Source of the DNA: Bradyrhizobium sp. RP6
GTDB lineage: Bacteria > Pseudomonadota > Alphaproteobacteria > Rhizobiales > Xanthobacteraceae
NCBI RefSeq assembly: GCF_003837805.1
Contig: NZ_RQIT01000007.1
Coordinates: 186,001-250,000, forward strand
Reading direction: 5' to 3'
DNA length: 64,000 bases
The notes beneath the pieces were generated by a model. That model was not told where the DNA came from and ran no database searches. It worked only from the letters and a program-made list of their open reading frames with translations. Position numbers and translations under genes: made by a program. Below, one piece after another: positions 46,044-55,246 of the stretch (within the stretch, counting starts at the first letter, position 1; every line of letters starts with the position of its first letter).

Positions 46044-46078
46044 CGAAAAGGCGCTTCACCACGATGTGAGGCGCCTTT
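46044..46078 (+). terminator. Intrinsic terminator
   Basis: A 14-bp stem (46044-46057 and 46064-46077) with one G-T wobble and a 6-nt loop, starting AAAAGGCGC and ending GGCGCC followed by five T residues. This is the clearest Rho-independent terminator in the window. It ends the gene at 45036-46028 and separates it from the cytochrome-like gene. Confidence 0.9.
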
Positions 46079-46117
46079 TTACTTGAATAGGCGTCTCTGC
46101 GCGGTGTTACCTGAGGC

Positions 46118-47656
46118 ATGAGCCGCGCCTTGCGAATTCTCTTTGCTGTCGCCGTATTGTTGGGCGGCGTCGTTTCGCTATTCGCAGCGGAGAATACGGC
46201 GCTGACGCGCGGCACGGCGATCACCGATCCCGATCTCCTGCGCAAGCTCGACCAGAACAGCACGCTGACGATCTCGCGTCTGCTCTCGCCGGAGCGGAAC
46301 GCGGACGTCCCGCTCACCACAGACCTGATGTTCGCGTCGCTGCCGCAGCTGAAGGAGATTCCGCCGGCGATCGATGCTGAACTCGATCGCTACATCGCTC
46401 GGTACAGCGCGACATATCCGACCGAGACCATCGGCGTCGGCGAAGGCTTCGACGTCCAGTTGTTCGATCGGGCCAATCTGAAGTCGCGTGACACGCGGTT
46501 CGTGCTGGCCGGGATCGTCAACCGCATGGACCGCGCCTATGTGTCGGAAGAGTCCTGCGGCGAGATCCGGCTGATCTATCGTCTGGCGCGTTTCGACGGC
46601 GGGCCGAATGGCGGCAAGACCGCAACGCGCCTGCCAATGACGCTCAACCTCGTGATGAAGGCGCGCGATCCGCGTCAGACCGATGCGAACGGCACGCCGG
46701 TCACCTGCGCCGAGGTTGCCCGGCGCTGGCTCGACAATGGCGACTGGCAGGGGTTGATCGGCAGTCGAATCCCCCCTTACGACGCCATGCTCGACCGCAT
46801 CGAGACCAACATCCAGGTCTCGGTCGCGCCGAAATCGGCGCTGCACGATTTTCGCTCCGACTATCTGCTCAAGGTGTTCAAGTACGACGCTGCCACGAAG
46901 ACGTTCGGGGAATCGACGCTGGAGAACCAGATCGACCGCGACAGGATCCACGCCGACGATGCGCTCCTGCGCGACTTCAAGGCCTGGTTGCTCGCGCCCG
47001 ATCATCTGCGCGAATTCGATCTCGGCACCGTGCTGATCCCAGAAAAATTCCTGGCCAGGGCCGCGGTGGTGCCGACCCCAGCCGGCCTCGATGCCTCGGC
47101 GCTGCAGCCCGAGTTCGGCATGATGCAGGGTGAGGGTAGCGGCGATCCGGTCTTCACCGCTGGCGACGTGATCGGTGCGCTGAAGCAGGCGGCGGCACGC
47201 GGTGTCGACATGCAGAACGTCCGCTCGGTCGCAGGCTTCCAACGCCGTCTCAACGACGTCACCTGCGCCGGCTGCCACCAGACCCGCGGCATCGGCGGCT
47301 TCCATTTCCCCGGCGTCGATTGGCTCGCGGACAGGCCCCCCAATTCCGCCATCGTGCCGGCCTCGCCGCATTTTTTCGGCGACCAGCTCCGCCGCCGCGA
47401 CATTCTGGTCGCGTTCGCCTCCGGCAAAAGGCCTGATTTCTCACGCGGATTTGCCAGCCGGCCGCAGACCCGCGGAGGTAAGGAACTCGCCGGCACCGAA
47501 TATCAGGACGGCTGGGGCGCGCATTGTTCCCTGCAAGATGCGGGATCGGGAGCGCCGGACAAGAGTTTTACGTCATGGAGCTGTGCTAACGGTCTCACCT
47601 GTCAGGCTGCCGCGGCCTCGCGCCGCATCGGCATGTGCTTCATCAAGACGCGTTAA
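46118..47656 (+). CDS. Exported c-type cytochrome-like protein of unknown function
   Basis: A 512-residue protein with an N-terminal signal (LRILFAVAVLLGGVVSLFAA) and a large novel region (about 30-370). That region has recurring aromatic/acidic blocks (ETIGVGEGFDVQLFDRANLK, LAGIVNRMDRAYVSEESCGE). A single heme c site C383-A-G-C386-H387 (CAGCHQTRGIGGFHF) lies in the C-terminal third. The last 60 residues contain four more cysteines (HCSLQDAGSG, WSCANGLTCQ, GMCFIKTR), probably disulfides. It is therefore predicted periplasmic, with covalent heme, and possibly an electron-transfer or heme-peroxidase-like protein. I do not recognise a named family. A 54-residue membrane protein gene follows after 24 bp. 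Confidence 0.8.
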   Translation: MSRALRILFAVAVLLGGVVSLFAAENTALTRGTAITDPDLLRKLDQNSTLTISRLLSPERNADVPLTTDLMFASLPQLKEIPPAIDAELDRYIARYSATYPTETIGVGEGFDVQLFDRANLKSRDTRFVLAGIVNRMDRAYVSEESCGEIRLIYRLARFDGGPNGGKTATRLPMTLNLVMKARDPRQTDANGTPVTCAEVARRWLDNGDWQGLIGSRIPPYDAMLDRIETNIQVSVAPKSALHDFRSDYLLKVFKYDAATKTFGESTLENQIDRDRIHADDALLRDFKAWLLAPDHLREFDLGTVLIPEKFLARAAVVPTPAGLDASALQPEFGMMQGEGSGDPVFTAGDVIGALKQAAARGVDMQNVRSVAGFQRRLNDVTCAGCHQTRGIGGFHFPGVDWLADRPPNSAIVPASPHFFGDQLRRRDILVAFASGKRPDFSRGFASRPQTRGGKELAGTEYQDGWGAHCSLQDAGSGAPDKSFTSWSCANGLTCQAAAASRRIGMCFIKTR

Positions 47657-47680
47657 ACCAACAAGCGATTTGGATGACCC

Positions 47681-47845
47681 ATGACGAATACGAGCGAAGC
47701 GAACAAGGAGCGCAATCGCGAGATCGCTCATAATGAGGAAGCCAAGCAGGTCACCGGCAGCGTCCGCGTCAGCACCTGGGCGATCGCGGTCGCCTTCATC
47801 ATCGGCGGCATCCTGTTCACGCTCGGCTGGCTGTCGTTGAGGTGA
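47681..47845 (+). CDS. Small single-pass membrane protein, 54 residues
   Basis: A short ORF from an ATG at 47681 to a TGA at 47843-47845. The first 29 residues are polar and charged (TNTSEANKERNREIAHNEEA), followed by one hydrophobic helix at about 33-52 (WAIAVAFIIGGILFTLGWLS) and an Arg ending. This N-in or N-out single-span layout with a charged soluble head is seen in many small alphaproteobacterial membrane proteins. It lies 24 bp after the cytochrome-like gene and may be its operon partner. No ribosome-binding site is strong, and the function is unknown. Confidence 0.65.
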   Translation: MTNTSEANKERNREIAHNEEAKQVTGSVRVSTWAIAVAFIIGGILFTLGWLSLR

Positions 47846-47970
47846 TCAAAGCCCCTCACTTTGCGTAATTCGTCATCCGCTTTCCTGGCAGCAGTTCATA
47901 GGCCGGCTTTCCGGATTGCTTCGCTGCGCTCGCAATGACGGGGCTTTGTTGCACGGGCGGCCTCCCGATC

Positions 47971-48046
47971 GTCGTCCCGGACAAGCGCAGCGAAGCGGGG
48001 CGCAGATGGGGTCCCGGGTTCGCGCTTTTGCGCGCCCCGGGACGAC
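47971..48046. repeat. Dispersed palindromic repeat downstream of the small membrane protein
   Basis: Terminal arms GTCGTCCCGG (47971-47980) and CCGGGACGAC (48037-48046) are perfectly inverted and enclose a GC-rich core (about 56 bp). Immediately before it, 47905-47942 holds a half copy of the repeat seen at 28201 (GGATTGCTTCGCTGCGCTCG). Together the two fill the 222-bp convergent gap. Confidence 0.6.
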
Positions 48047-48067
48047 AGTGGAGCGCGAGGCGCCGCC

Positions 48068-49273
48068 TTACCCCACAGCCCCCGAACTGCGCAGCTGCTT
48101 GATTGCCGCCTCGTCGTATCCCGCGCCGCGCAAAATCTCGTCACTGTGCTCGCCGACGGCTGGCGGCTTGCGCGGCTGCACCTTCTTGGCGCCGTCGATC
48201 CAGATCGGGCTGTTGATGGTCAGCATGGTGTCGTTCTCGAACGGCACCAGCACCTCGTTGTCGAGCATCTGCTTGTCGTTCGGGATGTCGTCCAGGATGC
48301 CGACGACGCCGAACACGAGGCCGCTGCCGTCGAGGATCTTTCGCCATTCGGCGAGATCCCTGGTCGCAAAAATGTCGTCCAGAATCTTGATCAGTTCGAC
48401 CGAGCGGGCGTGACGGTCGGCCTTCGTGGCGAAGCGGGGATCATCGATCAAATCCTCGCGTCCGAGGCAGCGGGCCAGCGTCGGAAACTGCTTCTCCTCG
48501 TTGAGCAACGACAGGATCAGCCAGCGGCCGTCCTTGCACTGATAATGGTTGGCGACCGCGTTCAGCGCGCGCTCGCGCGGCCGCCGCTCGCCGAACTTGG
48601 AGCCGCAGAGCTTTGCCTGCGCCAGCACGCTCGCCGCCCACACCCCGTTCGCCATCAGATTGGAGGCGACGTGCGAGCCCTTGCCGGTCTTCTCGCGCTG
48701 ATAGAGCGCGGTGACGATGGCGCCGTAGAACGCCATGGCGCAGGGATGATCGCCCATGCCGGCGACCGAGCGGGCCGGCGTGGTGTCGGTGTCGGCGCGG
48801 ACGAGGTCCATCAGGCCGGAGCGGGCCCAATAGGCGTTGCTGTCGAAACCGGGCTTGTTGGCCTCCTCACCCTTCTCGCCATAGCCGGTGAAGGACGCAT
48901 AGATCAGCCGGTCGTTGAGATGGGCGAGATGGTCGTAGGTGATGCCGAGCTTGGCGCGCACCGGCGGCGGCATGTTGGTGATGAAAACGTCGGCCTCCGC
49001 CACCAGCTTGTACAGCACGGCCTGCGCCTCCGGCTTTGCGAGGTCGAGGGCGATGCTCTTCTTGTTGCGGGCTTCCAGCAGCCAGGCGAAATTGTGCTCG
49101 CCGGTCGGATAGCCCGGCAGGTTCGGCAGATTGCGGTAGGGATCCCCAGCGCCCGGCGGCTCGATCTTGATGACGTCGGCGCCGAAATCCGACAATACGG
49201 TCGCGGCCGCGGGCGCTGCGATGAAGCTCGCGCAGTCCAGAACCTTCAGCCCAGCAAAAATGCCCTTGTCCAT
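48068..49273 (-). CDS. CaiB/BaiF-type (class III) CoA transferase
   Basis: A 401-residue class III CoA transferase that moves CoA between organic acids. Signatures: GLKVLDCASFIAAPAAATVL (about 8-27), SDFGADVIKIEPPGAGDPYR, and NKKSIALDLAKPEAQAVLYK. The aspartate of SNAYWARSGLMDL and the later GMGDHPCAMAFYGAIVTALY also fit. The ATG at 49273 has GAGGGA upstream and begins at the first strand. Acyl-CoA context is lacking beside it, so the substrate (carnitine, oxalate, formate, mesaconate or aromatic acid) is open. Confidence 0.9.
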   Translation of the reverse strand: MDKGIFAGLKVLDCASFIAAPAAATVLSDFGADVIKIEPPGAGDPYRNLPNLPGYPTGEHNFAWLLEARNKKSIALDLAKPEAQAVLYKLVAEADVFITNMPPPVRAKLGITYDHLAHLNDRLIYASFTGYGEKGEEANKPGFDSNAYWARSGLMDLVRADTDTTPARSVAGMGDHPCAMAFYGAIVTALYQREKTGKGSHVASNLMANGVWAASVLAQAKLCGSKFGERRPRERALNAVANHYQCKDGRWLILSLLNEEKQFPTLARCLGREDLIDDPRFATKADRHARSVELIKILDDIFATRDLAEWRKILDGSGLVFGVVGILDDIPNDKQMLDNEVLVPFENDTMLTINSPIWIDGAKKVQPRKPPAVGEHSDEILRGAGYDEAAIKQLRSSGAVG

Positions 49274-49387
49274 CGCGGCGTTGCTCCCTCGCTCTTGTCG
49301 TTTCCCGCGCGCTGGAATTGGCGCGGGCGCATCGTCGAGCATTAGACCGATGTTTCGGCTGGATGCAACGGCGCCAGGTGCAGGGCC

Positions 49388-52387
49388 TCACTCCTCCCCC
49401 GCAAGCAGGGCGGCATTGCCGCCGGCTGCTGCGGTGTTGATGGTCACCGTCTGCTCGGTGGCGAAGCGCGCGAGGTAGTGCGGGCCGCCGGCCTTCGGGC
49501 CGGTTCCGGACAGGCCGTTGCCGCCGAAGGGCTGCACGCCGACCACGGCGCCGATCATGTTGCGGTTGACGTAGATGTTGCCGACCTGGGTGCGGTCGAT
49601 GATCGCCTCGATGGTGTCGTCGATGCGGGAATGGACGCCGAGGGTGAGCCCGTAGCCGGTGCGCTCGATCGCCTGCAGGACGCGTTCGAGATTCTCGGCG
49701 CGATAGCGTACGACATGGAGGATCGGGCCAAAGATCTCCTCGGTGAGCTGACCTGCGTCCTTAAGCTCGAAGATGTGCGGCGCAACGAAGCAGCCGTCCG
49801 GCGCGTGGCCTGCAAAGTGCAGCCGCGCCTCGCGCTTCATCCGCGCGATGTGCGCATCGAGGCGTTGCTTGGCCTCCCCGTCGATCACCGGCCCGACATG
49901 CGTCGCAACGTCGGAGGGATCGCCGATCTTCAACTCGCGCGCGGCGCCCGCGATCATCTCGATCATGCGGTCAGCGACGTCCTCCTGCACGAACAGCAGC
50001 CGTAGCGCCGAGCAGCGTTGGCCGGCTGAACGGAAGGCCGAGGTCACGACGTCGTCGGCGACCTGCTCGGGCAGCGCGGTGGCATCCGCGATCATCGCGT
50101 TGATGCCACCGGTTTCCGCGATCAGCGGCACGATCGGTCCGTCCTTGGCGGCGAGAGTCCGGTTGATGCTGCGGGCCACTTCGGTCGAGCCGGTGAAGAC
50201 GACACCCGCGATATCCGCATGCGCGGTCAGCACGGACCCGATGCGGCCATCGCCGGTGACGAGGTGCAGCGCGCTCTTGGGGATGCCTGCCTCGTGCAGC
50301 AGGGCAACGGCCTCGCTTGCGATGCGCGGCGTCTGCTCGGCGGGCTTTGCGACCACGCTGTTGCCGGCCATCAGCGCGGCCGTGACCTGTCCCAGGAAGA
50401 TCGCCAGCGGAAAATTCCAGGGCGAGATCGCGACGAAGACGCCTCGGCCGCGCATGGCGAGCACATTGCTCTCGCCGGTCGGACCCGGCATGGCAGCGTC
50501 GCCCCCGAACAGCTTGCGGCCCTGCGCGGCATAGTAGCGGCAGAAGTCAGCGGCCTCGCGCAGTTCCGACAGCGCGTCGTCAAGCGTCTTGCCGCCCTTG
50601 CGCTGCAACAGCGCGATGAAGTGTGCGCCGCGGCTCTCCAGCAGATGCGCGGCCTGCTCCAGCGCGGCCGCCCTCGTACCGGCCGGTGTTCGGGTCCAGG
50701 CGGCAAAGCCGGCGCGTGCCGCGGCGACCGCCGCACTGGCCTGATCCGGCGACGCATCGGCAATCGGCTTGAGGCCGGCCGCCTGGGCCTCGACGTCGGT
50801 CAGCAACCGGTCGAGCGCGGCACGTTCGCCGAATTCGATGCCGCGCGAATTGCGCCGCTCCGGCGCGAAGAGATCGCAGGGCAATGGGATTTTGGAATGG
50901 GCCGCCGCCTGCGGCCGGGCGATGCCATCTGCCGGACGCTGCAAAAGCGCCGACACCGGCACGCGATAGTCCGCGGCCTGCGCCACGAAGGACGAGTTCG
51001 CGCCGTTCTCCAGGAGCCGCCGCACCAGATAGGCGAGGAGGTCGCGATGGCTGCCGACTGGCGCGTAGGTGCGGTAGGCGATGTCCGGGCGATCTTTGGC
51101 CAGCTGCTCGTACAATGCTTCGCCCATGCCATGCAGGCGCTGGAATTCGAAGCCGCCGCTGTCCGCGGCAAGCTCCAGCACGGTCGCGACCGTCAGCGCG
51201 TTGTGGGTGGCGAATTGCGGGAAGATGCGCGGTCGCAAGGCCAGCAGTTTCGTCGCGCAGGCGACGTAGTTCAGATCCGTCATCGCCTTGCGCGTGAATA
51301 CGGGATAGCCGCCGAGCCCGCGCTCCTGAGCGCGCTTGATCTCGGTGTCCCAATAGGCGCCTTTGACCAGCCGCACCATCAGCTTGCGGTCATGTGCACG
51401 GGCAAGCGCATCGACATAGTCGATCACCGCGCAGGCGCGCTTCTGATAGGCCTGGACCGCCAGGCCAAACCCGTCCCAGCCGGCAAGTGAGATATCGGCC
51501 AACGTGGCCGCGATGACGTCGAGCGACAGCTCCAGACGGTCGGCCTCTTCGGCATCGACGGTGAAGTTCAAATCGTGAGTCTTGGCGCGCTGTGCGAGGT
51601 CCAGCACCAGCGGCACCAACTCGGTCATCACACGGCCACGGCTGATCGCCTCGAAGCGTGGATGCAGCGCCGAGAGCTTGACCGAGATGCCGGGCCGGTC
51701 GGGCAGGGGATGGTTGCCTGCCGCCTTGCCGATCGTCTCGATCGCGCTCGCATAGGCGTCGAAATAGCGTCTCGCATCGGCCGCCGTGCGTGCGCCTTCT
51801 CCGAGCATGTCGAAGGAATAGCGTGTCTTCTGGCTGGAGCGCGGCCCGCCCCGCTCCAGCGCCTGCTCGATGGTCTCGCCCAGCACGAAATGATTGCCCA
51901 TCAGCCGCATCGCCTGGCGCGTCGCGGTGCGCACCGCCGGCGCGCCGAGCCGCTTCACCAGACGGCCGATCGTGCCGTCGGGCGTCTCCCCGGGCTGGAT
52001 CACCCGCGCCGAGAGGCCAAGCGCCCAGGCCGAGGCGTTGACCAGGAACGCGGTGGACTTCGTCTCGTGATGGATGAAATCGCCCTCGCCGAGCTTGTCC
52101 TCGATGAACTGGTCGGCGGTGCGCGCATCCGGCACGCGCAGCAGCGCCTCGGCCAGCACCATCAGCGCGAGCCCCTCTTTGGTCGAGAGCGCGAACTCCC
52201 GCAGCATGTCCTCGACGCCGCCGAGGCGGTCGTCACGCTTGCGGATCGCCTCGATCAGCCGCGTCGCGGTGCGGTCGATCCGCGCCTCCTGCGGCGGGCT
52301 CAGATGTGCCGATGGCAACAGACGCGCGGCAATGTCGGCGTCGTCAGGTGCATAGGGGGCGGTGAAGGGAGGCGGGTTGTTCGGCAT
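49388..52387 (-). CDS. putA: Bifunctional proline dehydrogenase / delta-1-pyrroline-5-carboxylate dehydrogenase
   Basis: A 999-residue PutA, the same length as the structurally known Bradyrhizobium japonicum enzyme. It oxidises proline to glutamate in two steps, FAD- then NAD-dependent, with a substrate channel between the sites. The PRODH barrel (about 130-450) includes NFTVDAEEADRLELSLDVIA and LMVRLVKGAYWDTEIKRAQE. The P5C dehydrogenase (about 500-980) includes ISPWNFPLAIFLGQVTAALM, and the catalytic Cys792 lies in GQRCSALRL, a position that as I recall matches the B. japonicum enzyme. It has no N-terminal ribbon-helix-helix DNA-binding domain, so it is not autoregulatory. An Lrp-type gene divergent at 52501 is the likely regulator. 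The length and conserved blocks make this the most secure call in the window. Confidence 0.97.
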   Translation of the reverse strand: MPNNPPPFTAPYAPDDADIAARLLPSAHLSPPQEARIDRTATRLIEAIRKRDDRLGGVEDMLREFALSTKEGLALMVLAEALLRVPDARTADQFIEDKLGEGDFIHHETKSTAFLVNASAWALGLSARVIQPGETPDGTIGRLVKRLGAPAVRTATRQAMRLMGNHFVLGETIEQALERGGPRSSQKTRYSFDMLGEGARTAADARRYFDAYASAIETIGKAAGNHPLPDRPGISVKLSALHPRFEAISRGRVMTELVPLVLDLAQRAKTHDLNFTVDAEEADRLELSLDVIAATLADISLAGWDGFGLAVQAYQKRACAVIDYVDALARAHDRKLMVRLVKGAYWDTEIKRAQERGLGGYPVFTRKAMTDLNYVACATKLLALRPRIFPQFATHNALTVATVLELAADSGGFEFQRLHGMGEALYEQLAKDRPDIAYRTYAPVGSHRDLLAYLVRRLLENGANSSFVAQAADYRVPVSALLQRPADGIARPQAAAHSKIPLPCDLFAPERRNSRGIEFGERAALDRLLTDVEAQAAGLKPIADASPDQASAAVAAARAGFAAWTRTPAGTRAAALEQAAHLLESRGAHFIALLQRKGGKTLDDALSELREAADFCRYYAAQGRKLFGGDAAMPGPTGESNVLAMRGRGVFVAISPWNFPLAIFLGQVTAALMAGNSVVAKPAEQTPRIASEAVALLHEAGIPKSALHLVTGDGRIGSVLTAHADIAGVVFTGSTEVARSINRTLAAKDGPIVPLIAETGGINAMIADATALPEQVADDVVTSAFRSAGQRCSALRLLFVQEDVADRMIEMIAGAARELKIGDPSDVATHVGPVIDGEAKQRLDAHIARMKREARLHFAGHAPDGCFVAPHIFELKDAGQLTEEIFGPILHVVRYRAENLERVLQAIERTGYGLTLGVHSRIDDTIEAIIDRTQVGNIYVNRNMIGAVVGVQPFGGNGLSGTGPKAGGPHYLARFATEQTVTINTAAAGGNAALLAGEE

Positions 52388-52399
52388 GGCGTGTCCTGT

Positions 52400-52452
52400 G
52401 GCTAATTTCAGGATAAGGCCCGCATGACCGTCGTTCGATAGACAAATTAGCC
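52400..52452. promoter_or_regulatory. Inverted-repeat operator candidate between putA and the Lrp gene
   Basis: The 9-bp sequence GGCTAATTT (52400-52408) and its exact inverse AAATTAGCC (52444-52452) sit in the 113-bp divergent spacer. Centre-to-centre spacing of 44 bp is about four helical turns, which suits an oligomeric Lrp-type regulator binding on one face. Position and symmetry are the only evidence. Confidence 0.5.
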
Positions 52453-52500
52453 GTTCTGCCTTAGAAAATAAAGTTCATGGGGCGAATGGCCGAGTAAAAT

Positions 52501-52962
52501 ATGGAATTCGATCGCGTCGACCGGAAGATCCTCTCGATTCTGCAGCAGGACGGCCGCATCGCCAATGTGGAGCTCGCCGAGCGCATCGGGCTGTCGCCGA
52601 CGTCGATCGGCGAACGGCTGAAGCGCTTGCAGCGCGAGGGTGTTGTCGAAGGCTATGGCGCGCGGCTCAACCCGCACCGGCTCGGTCTCGGGCTGCTGGT
52701 GTTCGTCGAGGTGCTGCTCGACAAGACCACGCCCGACAATTTCGAGCGCTTTGCGCGTGCGGTGAAACTCGCGCCCGAGGTGTTGGAGTGTCACATGGTT
52801 GCCGGCGGCTTCGACTATCTTGTAAAGGCGCGGCTTGCGGATATGGCCGCCTATCGACGCTTTCTCGGCGAGACCCTGCTGTCGATGCCGGGCGTGCGCG
52901 AGACGCGGACCTATGCGGTGATGGAGGAGATCAAGCGCGACGCACCGTTGCCGGTGGGCTGA
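52501..52962 (+). CDS. Lrp/AsnC-family regulator, probable PutR
   Basis: A 153-residue Lrp/AsnC regulator. The N-terminal winged helix (about 1-60) reads DRKILSILQQDGRIANVELA and ERIGLSPTSIGERLKRLQRE. The RAM ligand-sensing domain (about 70-145) has GLLVFVEVLLDKTTPDNFER, the VLECHMVAGGFDYLVKARLA block and MPGVRETRTYAVMEEIK. It is divergent from putA with 113 bp between, matching the putR-putA layout of alphaproteobacteria, where the regulator activates putA in the presence of proline. The proline response is inferred from context. Confidence 0.9.
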   Translation: MEFDRVDRKILSILQQDGRIANVELAERIGLSPTSIGERLKRLQREGVVEGYGARLNPHRLGLGLLVFVEVLLDKTTPDNFERFARAVKLAPEVLECHMVAGGFDYLVKARLADMAAYRRFLGETLLSMPGVRETRTYAVMEEIKRDAPLPVG

Positions 52963-53133
52963 CGACATGCCGTCGCGATTGTCATTGCTGTGGCGTGAAG
53001 AAGCGGTCTTCCAAGGAAAATAACTATCCCCCGTGCAATCGCAACGCCTGTCGTCGACTGCACTGGCCGTCTACTGAATTTTCTTGGCCCGGCTCCCGGA
53101 TTGGCCTGGGAGGCAGCAAATAGCTGGTGGGCT

Positions 53134-53334
53134 TTATACTTTGAGGTTTTCTGCGGAGGTCTTGCCCCGGTTTGCGATCTCTTCGTATTCCACCGTCTGT
53201 CCCTCGTTGAGGGTGGACAGACCGGCTTTCTGCACCGCCGAGATATGCACGAACACATCCTTGCCCCCCGACGCAGGCTGGATAAATCCATAACCCTTCG
53301 TCGGGTTGAACCACTTGACCGTACCTTTAGCCAT
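53134..53334 (-). CDS. CspA-family cold shock protein
   Basis: A 66-residue single OB-fold RNA-binding protein, the normal length for this family. RNP1 is KGYGFIQ (about 15-21) and RNP2 is VFVHISAVQ (about 28-36), with FNPTKGYGF and GQTVEYE completing the match. The ATG at 53334 gives the usual [10 protein letters not shown] opening. A GTG just before it is less likely. GGAGAAAG lies upstream. Such proteins melt RNA structure, and expression may be cold- or growth-regulated. The 208-bp region before it has no obvious gene. Confidence 0.95.
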   Translation of the reverse strand: MAKGTVKWFNPTKGYGFIQPASGGKDVFVHISAVQKAGLSTLNEGQTVEYEEIANRGKTSAENLKV

Positions 53335-53543
53335 CACGACTTTCTCCGCGGGTCTTCCTCCGAGATCGCGAACCGCCAGTCCCCGCCAACCGGCCGGTTC
53401 GGTCCTATAGGATACGCGGAATGTGGCAGGCTTGGTAGCTCAAACCACATCGCCATTTCGCTGAATTCCGCTCAACTTCGCGGCGTTTTTGCCGGTTTTG
53501 CCCGTTTCGCGGTCAAATGGCCCGCATGCGTCCTCCGCATCCC

Positions 53544-53852
53544 TCAATACGTCGCAGCCAGATAATCGACGATCTTGCCGACATCGGCATCGTCGATCGG
53601 CGCGCCATAGACCTTGATCATCTTCGTCACCTCGGCCTGCCAGAAGCCCTTCTTGTCCTTCATCGGCGGCTGCGTGGCAATGTAGTCGGACGAGTGGCAG
53701 GCGCTGCAATTGCCTTGCACGACCTCGAGATTGGGACCGGGCTTGAAGGCGGCGACCTCGTCGGGAGTCTTGTAATTGACCGGCGCGGCAAACGCCGAAC
53801 CCACTGCGGTGGCTAGGGCGAGCGTGACGGCGGGGAGAACGGTGCGCTGCAT
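53544..53852 (-). CDS. sorB: c-type cytochrome subunit of sulfite dehydrogenase
   Basis: A 102-residue exported monoheme cytochrome. A Sec signal (LPAVTLALATAVGSAFA) is followed by a heme site CSACH (about residues 49-53, NCSACHSSDYIATQPPM) and a distal Met in the C-terminal half (VTKMIKVYGAPI). It lies 12 bp after the sulfite-oxidising molybdoenzyme gene on the same strand, the sorAB arrangement of Starkeya. There SorB takes electrons from SorA and passes them to cytochrome c. The length and motif spacing match SorB. Confidence 0.9.
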   Translation of the reverse strand: MQRTVLPAVTLALATAVGSAFAAPVNYKTPDEVAAFKPGPNLEVVQGNCSACHSSDYIATQPPMKDKKGFWQAEVTKMIKVYGAPIDDADVGKIVDYLAATY

Positions 53853-53864
53853 GATCAGTCTCCT

Positions 53865-55064
53865 TCAGGCCACGCTGACGCGGACGGTTTCGACGACGTT
53901 GCGTAAGTAACCCGCCGGGTTCCAGCGCGGCGTGTCCGGCTGCGTCTCGCCGCCATTGCCGGTGGCGCGCACCTTGAGCTCATGGCTGCCGGCGTCGAGC
54001 TTCACCGGCAGCTTCCATTCGCGGAAGGCGTAATTGCCAAGGTCCTTGCCGAGCTTGGCACTCGTCCAGGTCTTGCCGCCGTCGGTTGAGACCTGGACTT
54101 CCTTGATGCCCTTGCCGCCGTCGAAGGCGATGCCGCGCAGGGTCGTCGTTCCCGCCTTCAGCCTGGCGCCATCGGGGACGCTGGTGATGAAGGAGCGGAT
54201 GGTGAAGCGGTTGATCGGGATCGTCGCCTTCGGCGCGGTGCCCGGCTCGACCGCGTTGTTCGGCGTATCGGGAATGCGATACGCCGACTTCATCCAGAAG
54301 CCGTCATAGACGTTGTCGATGACGGTGATCTCGTTGAGGTGCTTGACCCAGTAGGTGCCGAAATAGCCGGGCACGATCAGGCGCAGCGGGAAGCCGTTGA
54401 GGAACGGCAAGTCCTCGCCGTTCATGCCATAGGCCAGCATCACCTCGCCGTCGGTGGCGTGATCGAGATCGAGCGCCTTGACGAAATCGGGCGTCTTGTC
54501 GCTGACCGGTCCGTCCATGCCGTTGAACGTGACCTGCTTTGCGCCGCTCTGAACGCCGGCCGTCTCCAGCACGGCCTTCAGCGGTACGCCGCGCCAGCGC
54601 GCGCAGCCCATCGCGCCGTTGGCGAGCTGGCCGCCTGCAACGCGCGGCTCGAAGAAACCGCGGCTGTTGCCGGAGCACTGGTTGACCGCGACGATCTCCG
54701 TCGCCTTCATCTTCCTGATGTCCTTCAGCGAAAGTTTCAGCGGCTTGTCGACCTTACCCTTGACCTCGAGCGTGAACTTGTCGGGGTCGAGATTGTAAGG
54801 CAGGTCGGAGAGGTGATAGCGCACGAAGAACGCGTTGTTCGGCGTGATCGGACCGTCGTTGAACACCGCAAACGGCGTCTCCAGCTGCGGCGGCCGGCTG
54901 GTCAGGCCGATCATCGGCCGCTTCTGCGGATATTTCACCAGCGGCCGTTCGCCATTGGCGAAAGGCAGGGTGACGGTGTCGAGCGCCAGCGCCTTGGTGG
55001 AATTCAATGTGGCCGCAATGGCGGCAACGCCCGCTCCCTTGAGCAGGTCGCGTCGGTCGAACAT
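53865..55064 (-). CDS. sorA: Sulfite dehydrogenase catalytic subunit (SorA-like, molybdopterin)
   Basis: A 399-residue periplasmic molybdoenzyme oxidising sulfite to sulfate. Tat signal FDRRDLLKGAGVAAIAATLN. The sulfite-oxidase molybdopterin domain (about 75-280) has the molybdenum-ligating cysteine in VNQCSGNSRGFFEPR, then GCARWRGVPLKAVLE. GFPLRLIVPGYFGTYWVKHL is also present. The C-terminal dimerisation domain (about 285-399) reads IRSFITSVPDGARLKAG and STDGGKTWTSAKLG. No heme domain is fused, so electrons leave via SorB encoded 12 bp downstream. The pair supplies electrons from sulfite and detoxifies it, for example during taurine or sulfonate use. Confidence 0.93.
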   Translation of the reverse strand: MFDRRDLLKGAGVAAIAATLNSTKALALDTVTLPFANGERPLVKYPQKRPMIGLTSRPPQLETPFAVFNDGPITPNNAFFVRYHLSDLPYNLDPDKFTLEVKGKVDKPLKLSLKDIRKMKATEIVAVNQCSGNSRGFFEPRVAGGQLANGAMGCARWRGVPLKAVLETAGVQSGAKQVTFNGMDGPVSDKTPDFVKALDLDHATDGEVMLAYGMNGEDLPFLNGFPLRLIVPGYFGTYWVKHLNEITVIDNVYDGFWMKSAYRIPDTPNNAVEPGTAPKATIPINRFTIRSFITSVPDGARLKAGTTTLRGIAFDGGKGIKEVQVSTDGGKTWTSAKLGKDLGNYAFREWKLPVKLDAGSHELKVRATGNGGETQPDTPRWNPAGYLRNVVETVRVSVA

Positions 55065-55246
55065 TCTGGTCTCCTCCCGGAGCTTTTCGTTGGATCGCGG
55101 TCATCACCGCGATCCTGCGCTCATCTGTCGCAATGATCTGGATGATGTCAATTGGTGCTTTCGCAGCAAGCCCATGCCGCTGTGTTGCAGCAGGCCGGTG
55201 TTACGCGGTGAATAGGGAGGAGCCGGGCACTGCCGCCGTGGCTGCC

